40,315 nucleotides of DNA from NCBI GenBank assembly GCA_015065875.1, contig SVPK01000006.1, forward strand, positions 1 to 40,315. Reading direction: 5' to 3'. How positions within the stretch are numbered: the first letter of the stretch is position 1; each line of letters begins with the position of its first letter. This DNA comes from Oscillospiraceae bacterium (GTDB lineage Bacteria > Bacillota > Clostridia > Oscillospirales > Acutalibacteraceae). Positions 30,669-39,066 of this stretch are shown piece by piece. A program made the translations under genes and the position numbers. The notes beneath the pieces were generated by a model that worked only from the letters and a program-made list of their open reading frames with translations, was not told the origin of the DNA and searched no databases.

Positions 30669-32057
30669 ATGGATGAAAATAAGAATACCTTTGAACCTGA
30701 AGTGGAGAAAAACGAAGGAATAACCCGCGGATATCGAGTAACCCCCGATGGCGGATTTTATGACCTTCGCCAAGCGGACAAGCCGATAGAGGTAGGTCCT
30801 GCCGTGCCGCCTACGGAACAGGTAGCGCAGCCCGAGCCGGCTATAGCGCAACCCGCCGCTCCGGTTTATATGCCATCTTATGCTTCGGAGTTTGTAAACA
30901 TCCCCAAAAAGCCCAAAAAAGAAAAAAGAAAATATGGTATAGGTGTTGTTATTGTTTCGGTGGTTTTATCGGTGGTGCTCGGTGCTGTCGCCGCGGTTGG
31001 AACCGTAGTTCTGATGCGTGACGACGATAAAGCGGAATCCGCTCCTTCTGAAAGCGGGGGAAACATCGTTCATACAACCATAAACGTCGATAAAACAACC
31101 GCATCGGCTATCGAAGCGGTTGCCGAAAAGGCGGGCCCAAGTGTTGTTGGTATCAGAACAACGGCGGCCGTTAATAACCTGCTCGGCGGTTCCAATGATA
31201 GCACAGGTGAGGGTAGCGGCGTTATCTATACCTCCGATGGTTATATCATAACCAACCATCATGTTATCGAGAGTGTAATAGGTCAAACCTCCGAGCGCGC
31301 AAAAATAGAGGTATTTCTAAATGACGGAAGCGGAGATTCTTATTCTGCGGCCATAATCGGCTATAATATAAATTCCGACCTCGCCGTTATAAAAATTGAT
31401 GCTAAAAATTTGCCCGCCGCCGAAATAGGTGATTCCGATAAACTGAAAACGGGTCAGTTTGTTGCGGCAATCGGTTGCCCGGGCGGACTTGATTTTATGG
31501 GCTCGGTAAGCTATGGAATCGTAAGCGGACTGGATAGAAGCTTTGATACCGATGACGAGGATTCGGTTGCCTTAATTCAAACCGATGCCGCCATAAACCC
31601 GGGTAATTCGGGCGGAGCATTGCTAGATATCGAGGGCAAGCTTATTGGCATAAACAGTGCAAAAATTGCCGCAACCGCCTATGAAGGAATGGGTTTTGCG
31701 ATTCCCATTAACTCTGCGGTTGAAATTTGTGACCAAATTATCGCCCGCAAGGACGACCCCGAACCATATATCGGCATCTCAATCAGCACAACCTATGATG
31801 AAGCAACCTTATTAGGACTCGGCTACCCCGCAGGAGCGGTTGTCGCATCGGTTGTAACAGGCGGTCCCTCCGACGAGGCGGGAATCCGTCGCGGCGATAT
31901 TATAACCGAGTTTGCAGATAAAAAGATTAGCAGTTATGAAGACCTTTTTGATGTAATAAGCACTTGCTCTGTTGGCGATACCGTTACGGTAAAGCTTTAC
32001 CGCGCGGGAAGGTATTATTCGGCAGAACTCGAAATATCCTCAAATAACGCATATTAA
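30669..32057 (+). CDS. HtrA/DegP-type membrane-anchored serine protease with PDZ domain
   Basis: This 462-residue protein has a Pro-rich cytosolic tail (1-80), one membrane helix (89-116), a trypsin-like protease domain (about 145-355) and one PDZ domain (about 365-455). The catalytic triad is His198 in TNHHVIE, Asp237 in NSDLAVI and Ser314 in PGNSGGALL. Such proteases degrade or refold misfolded proteins at the outer face of the membrane and respond to envelope stress. The SD is AGAAGG. It is a single-gene unit with its own promoter and a terminator after it. Whether it is HtrA, HtrB or YyxA cannot be told from sequence alone. Confidence 0.94.
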   Translation: MDENKNTFEPEVEKNEGITRGYRVTPDGGFYDLRQADKPIEVGPAVPPTEQVAQPEPAIAQPAAPVYMPSYASEFVNIPKKPKKEKRKYGIGVVIVSVVLSVVLGAVAAVGTVVLMRDDDKAESAPSESGGNIVHTTINVDKTTASAIEAVAEKAGPSVVGIRTTAAVNNLLGGSNDSTGEGSGVIYTSDGYIITNHHVIESVIGQTSERAKIEVFLNDGSGDSYSAAIIGYNINSDLAVIKIDAKNLPAAEIGDSDKLKTGQFVAAIGCPGGLDFMGSVSYGIVSGLDRSFDTDDEDSVALIQTDAAINPGNSGGALLDIEGKLIGINSAKIAATAYEGMGFAIPINSAVEICDQIIARKDDPEPYIGISISTTYDEATLLGLGYPAGAVVASVVTGGPSDEAGIRRGDIITEFADKKISSYEDLFDVISTCSVGDTVTVKLYRAGRYYSAELEISSNNAY

Positions 32058-32061
32058 AATA

Positions 32062-32092
32062 AAAACTCCGATACTCAAGGTATCGGAGTTTT
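32062..32092. terminator. Bidirectional terminator between htrA-like and COG2426 genes
   Basis: AAAACTCCGATAC and GTATCGGAGTTTT form a perfect 13-bp stem with a TCAAG loop, flanked by A and T runs on each side. Confidence 0.9.
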
Positions 32093-32096
32093 GCTT

Positions 32097-32582
32097 TTAA
32101 AACCAAGCGGGAATAACATAGCTTATGAACGACATTATAAGTCCCGCAGTTATAACACCTATAGTTATGATAGGCAAAGAATGTTTAATTCTAATGCCCA
32201 AAACATCGGCAACCAATGCGCCGGTCCAAGCGCCCGTTCCGGGCAGGGGAAGCGCAACAAAGGTAAAAAGACCGATTTTTTTGTTTTTCTCAATCTTTTC
32301 GCCCTTATCATGTGCTCGTTCTTCAAGCTTAATTATTAATCCGCCAACCTTCTTAAAGCGTTTTAAGAATTTAAATATTTTCTTAATAAAAAGGAGCACA
32401 AACGGAATAAAAATCATGTTCCCCAAAACGCAAATGGGGAAAGCAATAAACCAGTTAACACCTAAAATGGCCGCTGCAACAAGACCACCGCGAAGCTCAA
32501 GAATAGGCAACATTGAAACAACAAATATGGTTAAAACCGGCGGCAAAAGATTTCTTAAATATTCAACTATTTGTTCTGCCAA
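32097..32582 (-). CDS. COG2426 family membrane protein (small multidrug export-like)
   Basis: This 161-residue polytopic membrane protein matches COG2426 (sm_multidrug_ex), with the MLPILELRGGLVAAAILGV segment and the PLPGTGAWTGALVADVLG motif. The family is related to DedA/SNARE-associated membrane proteins and has no proven substrate; the drug-export label comes from database naming. The TTG start is chosen because AAAGGG lies eight bases upstream; a GTG three codons earlier overlaps the SD. It is the last gene of the cysteine desulfurase-thiI-CinA-sortase run, 25 bases after the SpoIID fusion gene. Confidence 0.85.
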   Translation of the reverse strand: MAEQIVEYLRNLLPPVLTIFVVSMLPILELRGGLVAAAILGVNWFIAFPICVLGNMIFIPFVLLFIKKIFKFLKRFKKVGGLIIKLEERAHDKGEKIEKNKKIGLFTFVALPLPGTGAWTGALVADVLGIRIKHSLPIITIGVITAGLIMSFISYVIPAWF

Positions 32583-32607
32583 AAAAATCACCCTTTAAAT
32601 AATACTC

Positions 32608-35019
32608 TTAATAACTTATTGTTATGTCGCCGTAATAGCGCGAAAGAATTTCGGAATATGTCATTCCTTCCTTTGCGTAGCGGTTGGCGCCATGCTGACT
32701 CATGCCAAGTCCGTGTCCCTTTCCCTTAATCTCAAAAAGGAAGGTATCGGATGTAGGTTGATATGTAATTCTATATGCCGCAGAGCTCAAGGTATTGGCC
32801 CCTACGCGCTCGGATGTGAATATACATTCGCGAAGGAATCGGCCTCCGTATATTGTTGCGGAGTTGCCAAACCAAACCTGCTCGGCATAGTTGCCCATTC
32901 TATCATAGGTAACGTTAAACCAACGGCTCTTATCGCTAATGGCCGATAGGTCAATGCCTGTTTCCTTAAGTATCCATTCGCGAACATCATCGGCCTTATA
33001 TGTGTTGTGTGTTATATAGGCCATATCTCCGCGGTCAATCGAGGAATCGGCCTGCGAAAGATAGGGGAAGGTGTTTGCATAAAGCGAGGCCGATGCCGCA
33101 GTATATCCCGCCGAACAGGGGAAATACATCGTATGAGCAACGTTTCCGCCGTAATACGGCTTGAGACCTATTACCTCCGAAACAGCCTCCTTAACGGCAT
33201 CACTGGCGGTTTTAAGCCTTACTTTGGGCGCGCCGTCGCCCTCCGCACCCGAAGTGAGCAGCCAACCGTAGCTTGCAATGGCTTGAGCCTTAAGGGCTTC
33301 CTTTTCATAGGTGCCGCCCATTTCGGCCTCAACCATTCGGCATAAAATATCATATGTTGTTCCCGTAACAAGGCCATCGCTTACGGTATCATAAACCGTA
33401 AGGTTTATATTGCCGAGAACCGACATAGCATTATCCTTTGTAATTACCTGTTCGGGCTCGGCGCCATCCTCTGCTTGGACCTTTGCATATTTTGCGGCAT
33501 ATAAAGCAACCTGCTCGGGTGATAGGGGACCTATTTGCTCGTAATTACTCGAGAACTGTTTATATGGAATTTCGCCTGTAGGCAAAAAGCTTATGGTCGG
33601 GTGGGGGAGCTTTTGGATATCGGTTAAACCAAGGCTACCATCATTTGCCGATGCGTTTTGGGTATCAACCATCTCGCTTTCGCCTGCGCGAATGCGTCTT
33701 GCAACAATAACTGTATCGTTTTTGCCGTATGCTATGAGTGTTATTATCTCATCGCTTGCGGCAACATCAACCGTAGTTTTAATATTCGATAAAGCGAGCA
33801 GACCCTTAAGATACTCGCCGAATTCATCATCATCGAGGAATGAGGTTTTAAGCAATTCCGCGTCAACCGTTCCCTCACAGTTAAATGCGGCAAATATTTT
33901 ATATTTATTACTGCTGTAGAGGGTATCAAAACTAATAATCGGCGATAGGCGATAGCCCTCAAGTGTGGCAATCGATGAAAGCCCATCGAACATGATTCCG
34001 CCCTTCGCATCCTGACCATATATAACTATGTTGCGATAATAGGTTTGCGGGGTAATATCGCTTTTGGTATATGGGGTTCCGTGCATTAAGCTATACCATC
34101 CGTTAAACAGATGGTTTTTGTAGTATTGCTCGCCCTTTTCTATGGTTGTAACAACGGGCGACGCAACGCTTGTTCCGTCAATTTTAATATATCCAATGGT
34201 ATCTGAATTAAATTCATAAAGCTCGCCCATTGAATCAAGAATACCATCAACAGGCTCTCGCGCGGCAGAATGCATTTCGTCATAGCCTTTATACATTTTC
34301 TTTATAACGAGTGGTTCTGCAAAGAAAATATAGGCCGCAACTCCAACCGCAAGGAAAAGCAAGACGAAGAACAGAATAAGCAATCTCTTTAGCCATTTGC
34401 GTGGTTTTTTAACCTTTTCGGCAGGAGCCTCATCCTCAATAAACGAAAAAGAAGAAAAATCTTCCTTTTCTGAAATGGCGGGTTCGTTTTGCGGGATTGT
34501 TTCCGGTTCGGTATCTTGTGTGTCCTTATCACCCTCAGGTTCAGAGGTATGTGCCGTGCCATCAATATCGGCCGCAAGGTCGCGAACATATCCGTGAACA
34601 AGCTCCTTACAAATAATGCGGCGCAACTCACGGTCATCAGTTAAGGTTATAATAACCTGCGGACCGCATTCAATAACGCAACCGCCAAGCCTTCCATCGG
34701 TGCTGACAAGCGGAATAGCATCCTCGGGCAATAAAACCTCACCCTCTATGCCAAGAGCCGAAAGGTCGCGCGGTAAAAGCTTATAGCCTATTGCAGAGCA
34801 AAGGTCGGGAAGAAGTGCGTTTTCGCCATCATCCTTTCCAACCGCAAATATGAGCTGACTGCGCGAAACGGCACGGCTTAATGAGTGCAGGAAAGCGGAA
34901 GCATCCTTCGGCTTATCCGAGAGCAATCTCATTGTGCAACAACCGCAAAGATTAAATTCAAGTTCAAAATCCGAAGCCGAATCGTAATAGATTATATCGG
35001 CCTTAATCGGTGCCGCCAT
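32608..35019 (-). CDS. Degenerate MoCF/CinA-like domain, membrane helix, pseudo-sortase B and SpoIID fusion
   Basis: This 803-residue protein has four parts. Residues 1-148 resemble a decayed MoCF (CinA N-terminal) domain: LPEDAIPLVSTDGRLGGCV aligns with the CinA stretch MPKGCHIFKNDVGTAPGCAV, but the GTELL and GGLGPT motifs are lost. An acidic linker and a membrane helix (211-233) follow. Residues 270-445 have the class-B sortase fold pattern, yet His becomes Gln336 (VIYGQDAKGG), Cys becomes Tyr431 (TLIAYG) and the Arg is deleted. Residues 535-803 are a SpoIID/LytB domain with Glu566 in VEAEMG, FPCSAGYT and GKGHGLGMSQHGAN. SpoIID cuts glycan strands during engulfment. A pseudo-sortase beside an active one suggests scaffolding; this is inference. 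Confidence 0.82.
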   Translation of the reverse strand: MAAPIKADIIYYDSASDFELEFNLCGCCTMRLLSDKPKDASAFLHSLSRAVSRSQLIFAVGKDDGENALLPDLCSAIGYKLLPRDLSALGIEGEVLLPEDAIPLVSTDGRLGGCVIECGPQVIITLTDDRELRRIICKELVHGYVRDLAADIDGTAHTSEPEGDKDTQDTEPETIPQNEPAISEKEDFSSFSFIEDEAPAEKVKKPRKWLKRLLILFFVLLFLAVGVAAYIFFAEPLVIKKMYKGYDEMHSAAREPVDGILDSMGELYEFNSDTIGYIKIDGTSVASPVVTTIEKGEQYYKNHLFNGWYSLMHGTPYTKSDITPQTYYRNIVIYGQDAKGGIMFDGLSSIATLEGYRLSPIISFDTLYSSNKYKIFAAFNCEGTVDAELLKTSFLDDDEFGEYLKGLLALSNIKTTVDVAASDEIITLIAYGKNDTVIVARRIRAGESEMVDTQNASANDGSLGLTDIQKLPHPTISFLPTGEIPYKQFSSNYEQIGPLSPEQVALYAAKYAKVQAEDGAEPEQVITKDNAMSVLGNINLTVYDTVSDGLVTGTTYDILCRMVEAEMGGTYEKEALKAQAIASYGWLLTSGAEGDGAPKVRLKTASDAVKEAVSEVIGLKPYYGGNVAHTMYFPCSAGYTAASASLYANTFPYLSQADSSIDRGDMAYITHNTYKADDVREWILKETGIDLSAISDKSRWFNVTYDRMGNYAEQVWFGNSATIYGGRFLRECIFTSERVGANTLSSAAYRITYQPTSDTFLFEIKGKGHGLGMSQHGANRYAKEGMTYSEILSRYYGDITISY

Positions 35020-35053
35020 TGTTATATCTCCTTAAATGTTCCTTTAGTTTTGG

Positions 35054-37882
35054 TTATGCCTGGTTGCTCGAGGCGCCCTGTGTTGGCTCTTCCGAACCGC
35101 TTTCTACCGATACCACATTGCTTGAGGTTGGCGACTGGGAAGAACTGCCGCTCTCATCGCTTGAAGCAGGGGTGCTGGATGTGGGGATGTCCGATGAAGA
35201 ATTGGTGTTCGGGGGTGTGGTGTCGGAATAGGGGTTTTGAATACCCTTCTTATCATAATAAATTTGAGGATAATGGGGGTTCTCATTAACCGAAACCGCT
35301 TCCATATCGATAGAACTTTCCTCGTCTGCACGAACCTTACGTGCAACAATTACCAATCGTGCGTCATCAAAATCGGTAGCGCAGGTCGATAGGGTAACAA
35401 TCTCGTCGCCCTCTATAATATCAACCCCGGTATTTATAATACTGCGCTCTGTAAGCTGAGAGGTGAACTCTAAAAATTCATCCTGGGTTGTAAAATTAAT
35501 CTTACGATAATCAAAAACATTTCCGTTATCATGCTCGGGGCGCGAATTGGTTATAAATATCGAGAAAATTTTATAGGATGCGTCGTTATAAAGGGTTCGC
35601 ATTGTGAAAACAGGATTCTGCTTATAAAAATTAAGGTCTTTATAGCGCTTGAGCGTGCCAAACATTTGGCCATCCTTCATCTCATGACCATAAATAACGA
35701 GGTTTTGACTTACCTTTTCTGCGGTTATCTCGCAGGCGGCATCAAAATATACCGTTCCGTAGCGGCTTGCCTCTTTATGGATATTATGAGTCAGGTAGAA
35801 ATCGTTATCGGGGCCCAAAACGATGGGGTCGTTTACTGCGGTTCCGGGAATGGTTATCCAAGCCTTGGTATCGCTGTTTATTCTTAAAACTTCCTCAAAG
35901 CTGTCGTAAACACCCGAATCATCCTTATTGGTGTTGCTCGAATTATAGGCATCGCGAACCTCTTCGCCTATTTTCTTTTGAGCATAGCTTTCGTGGAAAT
36001 AGTTGATGATATAAAGCGAGGAAATTATTAGCGCTACGAGCGCAATAATAAAGATAAGCTTTCTTATCATCTCGGCGGGCTTATCGCCCTTCCAGGGGAG
36101 CAGTGAGCGCAAAAACTTTAAAAGCTTTGATTTAATCCTTCCGCTTTTCTTAACCCCGCTATCGGTTTTGGTATTAACCGCTTCGGGCTTGGCTTCGGCA
36201 CCTTCGGATATAAATGCTCCGTTTGCCTTCTCGGCGGCGGTATCGGGTCCCGTAGGAACCTGCTCCTCTAAATCGGCTTCGGTAACGAAATCGCTCTCAA
36301 TTTGAGCGGCATCGCTCTTATGCTTTTTCTTAAATAACGATAATAACTTTTCTTTAAATGTAGGAACGGCGGGATAATCAATATCATCCTTCTCATCAAC
36401 AAAAGCGAGATATTCGCTCTGGTTTTTTGCGTATTCCAAAGCATCCTCTTTTGTTGCGGGCTCGTAGTGGTCATTGCGGGCCACCGAGCTTATCATCTGT
36501 GCCAGCTCCAAATCGGTAAAGCCTTTGGCATTAGCGGCATCAGAACGAACCTCGGCAACCTTTTGAGGTTGCGCGAAAATATGAGGTTGCTCGGTTAAAA
36601 CTATAGGTGAGGTTCCAATAGCAAAGCCGCCGGGCAAAACCGAGGGCAGGGAGCAGAGATATCTGCGAACAAGGTCGAGCGCGGTCTTAGCCGAGTTGCG
36701 TCTAACCTTTTCGCGTTCGCTTCTGCCGTGACCAAGGGTTGTTTTTCTAATCCAAATATTGTGGCGGTCGGCCAATGCGATATAAACCAAGCCAACAGGC
36801 TTGCTCTCACTCGCTCCCGGTCCCGCAACACCTGTTATACCAATACCCAGGTCGGCGCCCGATAATTTTCTAACGCCCATAGCCATATAAGCGGCGGTAT
36901 GCTCGCTAACGGCGCCGTGGCGCGCGATTATCTCCTCGGGAACACCAAGGGCATTAACCTTAACTCGGTTGGCATATGCCGAAATTCCAAACTCAAAAAT
37001 CTCCGAAGAACCCGAAACCTCGGTTATCATCGAAGAAAGCATACCTGCGGTGCAGGATTCGGCGGTTGCGATTTTAAGCTTCTTATCCTTGAGCATCTCA
37101 ACAACAACGTTCTGCAACTCATCGCAGTCAACACCGTAAACGCAGTCTCCGAGTATATCTGTAATGCTGCCTATAACAGGCTTGCAAAGGGCATCGGCGG
37201 CCGCCGCATTTGCAGAAGATGCAGTAACGCGGAGATAAACCTCGCCCTCGCTTGCATAGGGAGCAACGGTTGGGTTATGGAGCTTTGTTAAATGCTTAAT
37301 CTGATTTTCAATTTTGGATTCGCTTTCACCAAATATGCGAACCTTATGCGAAACTATGGTGTTTCGGCTTTTCTTTTCAAGATAAGGCTTAACATATTTT
37401 TTAAACATATATTCCATCTCTGTGGGCGGGCCGGGGAGAATAATAACTGTATTATCACTATGCTCAACAGCGCAACCCGGAGCGGTTCCAACATCGTTTT
37501 TGAATATATGGCAGCCTTTAGGCATAAGCGCTTGCTTATAATTGCTTTTGGTCATAGTGCGACCGGTGCGCTCAAAATATGCCTCTATCTGTGCCTTGGT
37601 TTCGGCATCCTCAATAAGAGGAAGCGAAAAATAGGATGCAACGCATTCTTTGGTCATGTCATCCTCTGTAGGACCGAGACCACCGGTTAAAATAACAATT
37701 TGGCTGCGGCGCAGGGCGGCACCAAGCTCCTGCTTTATGCGCTCCTCGTTATCGCCAACAACCGATTGATTATAAATATTTATGCCTAGCGCGGCCAATT
37801 CCTCTGAAAGGAAGCGCGCATTTGTATTAACAATGTTTCCAAGCAAAAGCTCGGTTCCGACGCAGATGATTTCGCCGTTCAT
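35054..37882 (-). CDS. CinA fused to class-B sortase
   Basis: This 942-residue chain starts with complete CinA: an MoCF domain (1-170; GTELLLGNIVNTNA, GGLGPTEDD, LPGPPTEMEYMF), a middle domain, and a CinA C-terminal NMN-deamidase domain (about 255-408; ATAESCTAGMLSS, GVAGPG). A charged linker (410-605), a membrane helix (608-628) with basic residues before it, and a class-B sortase domain (665-855) follow, with His733 in VIYGHEMKDG, Cys834 in TLSTCATDFDDAR and Arg842. A Ser/Thr-rich tail ends it. CinA would be cytosolic and the sortase extracellular. The frame is open throughout, and an SD GGAGGAG precedes the ATG. Internal translation from Met605 could yield a free sortase. I know of no described CinA-sortase fusion. 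Confidence 0.88.
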   Translation of the reverse strand: MNGEIICVGTELLLGNIVNTNARFLSEELAALGINIYNQSVVGDNEERIKQELGAALRRSQIVILTGGLGPTEDDMTKECVASYFSLPLIEDAETKAQIEAYFERTGRTMTKSNYKQALMPKGCHIFKNDVGTAPGCAVEHSDNTVIILPGPPTEMEYMFKKYVKPYLEKKSRNTIVSHKVRIFGESESKIENQIKHLTKLHNPTVAPYASEGEVYLRVTASSANAAAADALCKPVIGSITDILGDCVYGVDCDELQNVVVEMLKDKKLKIATAESCTAGMLSSMITEVSGSSEIFEFGISAYANRVKVNALGVPEEIIARHGAVSEHTAAYMAMGVRKLSGADLGIGITGVAGPGASESKPVGLVYIALADRHNIWIRKTTLGHGRSEREKVRRNSAKTALDLVRRYLCSLPSVLPGGFAIGTSPIVLTEQPHIFAQPQKVAEVRSDAANAKGFTDLELAQMISSVARNDHYEPATKEDALEYAKNQSEYLAFVDEKDDIDYPAVPTFKEKLLSLFKKKHKSDAAQIESDFVTEADLEEQVPTGPDTAAEKANGAFISEGAEAKPEAVNTKTDSGVKKSGRIKSKLLKFLRSLLPWKGDKPAEMIRKLIFIIALVALIISSLYIINYFHESYAQKKIGEEVRDAYNSSNTNKDDSGVYDSFEEVLRINSDTKAWITIPGTAVNDPIVLGPDNDFYLTHNIHKEASRYGTVYFDAACEITAEKVSQNLVIYGHEMKDGQMFGTLKRYKDLNFYKQNPVFTMRTLYNDASYKIFSIFITNSRPEHDNGNVFDYRKINFTTQDEFLEFTSQLTERSIINTGVDIIEGDEIVTLSTCATDFDDARLVIVARKVRADEESSIDMEAVSVNENPHYPQIYYDKKGIQNPYSDTTPPNTNSSSDIPTSSTPASSDESGSSSQSPTSSNVVSVESGSEEPTQGASSNQA

Positions 37883-37896
37883 ATTAGCTCCTCCAA

Positions 37897-39066
37897 TCAG
37901 TCAATATAGGAATATTCGGTAGCCGCAACAGCGCGCTCTATAAGGGCTTCAATATCGAGCGGGCCTTCGGCTTTTTCACATTGTTCAATAGTTGGGCGGG
38001 TTCGCGGATGCTTGGGAGTGAATACCGTGCAACAATCCTCATAGGGTTGAATCGATATCTCAAAGGTATCAATCTTGCGCGAAACCGCAATAATATCCTC
38101 CTTATCCATTCCGATAAGCGGACGTAAAACAGGCATCTCGGCCAAGGTATCGGTAACGGCCAGGGCAGGCAGGGTCTGGCTCGCAACCTGACCCAGGCTT
38201 TCTCCTGTTATGAGTGCGCCGCAACCGCGCTCCTTTGCAAGTCGCTGTGCGATGCGAAGCATCATTCGGCGCATAATAAGTGTAAAGTATTCTTCAGGGC
38301 AGTTTTTGGCAATCTCTTCTTGAATTTCGGTAAAAGGAACAATGCCCAAGCGAATGGTTCCGCTATAGCGGGCAACCTTCTCGAGCAACTGCCTAACCTT
38401 AAGCTCGGCGCGGGGGCTCGTATAGGGGGGACTAGCAAAATGAATTGCGTTAAGTTCAAGTCCGCGTCTAGCCATAAGATAAGCGGCAACAGGGCTATCA
38501 ATTCCGCCCGATATCATAATGGCCGCCCTGCCCGCGCTCGAAACAGGCATTCCGCCTGCACCGCGCAATTGACCTGCTCGGATATATGCATCGCGGTCAC
38601 GAATCTCAACCGTAACAATTTGTTGCGGATTATGAACATCAACCGAAAGATGGGGGAAGGCCTCGAGCAAAACTCCGCCGATTTCCATACAAATTTCAGG
38701 GGATTTAAGCGGGAACTTTTTATCCGAGCGCTTGGCCTCAACCTTGAAGGTTGAAACCCCGTTTAAAGCATCGGCCAAATATTCTCTGGCAACCTCTTTA
38801 ATGCTTTCCATATCCTTTTCGCAAACTGCGGCGCGGCTATAGGCCGAAATACCAAAAACGGTTCCAACCCTCTCGGTTGCCTCGTCCATATCAAAGTCCG
38901 AGTCCTTGGGGGTTATAACTATGGTCGACTGTGCGCGACTGATATCAAAACCTCCGAGAGATGAAAGCTTGCGCTTTATGTTTTTTATCATTATATCTTC
39001 AAAGGTGCGGCGATTGAGTCCCTTTAATACGAGTTCACCGTTTTTGATAAGTATAATTTCTTTCAT
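37897..39066 (-). CDS. thiI: tRNA sulfurtransferase ThiI (4-thiouridine synthesis)
   Basis: ThiI adenylates uridine 8 of tRNA and transfers sulfur from a cysteine desulfurase persulfide, giving 4-thiouridine; it can also serve thiamine synthesis. The 389-residue protein has a THUMP domain (about 60-165), the PP-loop ISGGIDSPVAAYLMARRG (186-192 core), and the MRRMMLRIA and GESLGQVASQT motifs. The rhodanese domain of proteobacterial ThiI is absent, as usual in Firmicutes. The start overlaps the cysteine desulfurase stop (ATGA), a classic pairing in which the desulfurase supplies sulfur directly. The CinA-sortase gene begins 14 bases after the stop. Confidence 0.96.
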   Translation of the reverse strand: MKEIILIKNGELVLKGLNRRTFEDIMIKNIKRKLSSLGGFDISRAQSTIVITPKDSDFDMDEATERVGTVFGISAYSRAAVCEKDMESIKEVAREYLADALNGVSTFKVEAKRSDKKFPLKSPEICMEIGGVLLEAFPHLSVDVHNPQQIVTVEIRDRDAYIRAGQLRGAGGMPVSSAGRAAIMISGGIDSPVAAYLMARRGLELNAIHFASPPYTSPRAELKVRQLLEKVARYSGTIRLGIVPFTEIQEEIAKNCPEEYFTLIMRRMMLRIAQRLAKERGCGALITGESLGQVASQTLPALAVTDTLAEMPVLRPLIGMDKEDIIAVSRKIDTFEISIQPYEDCCTVFTPKHPRTRPTIEQCEKAEGPLDIEALIERAVAATEYSYID

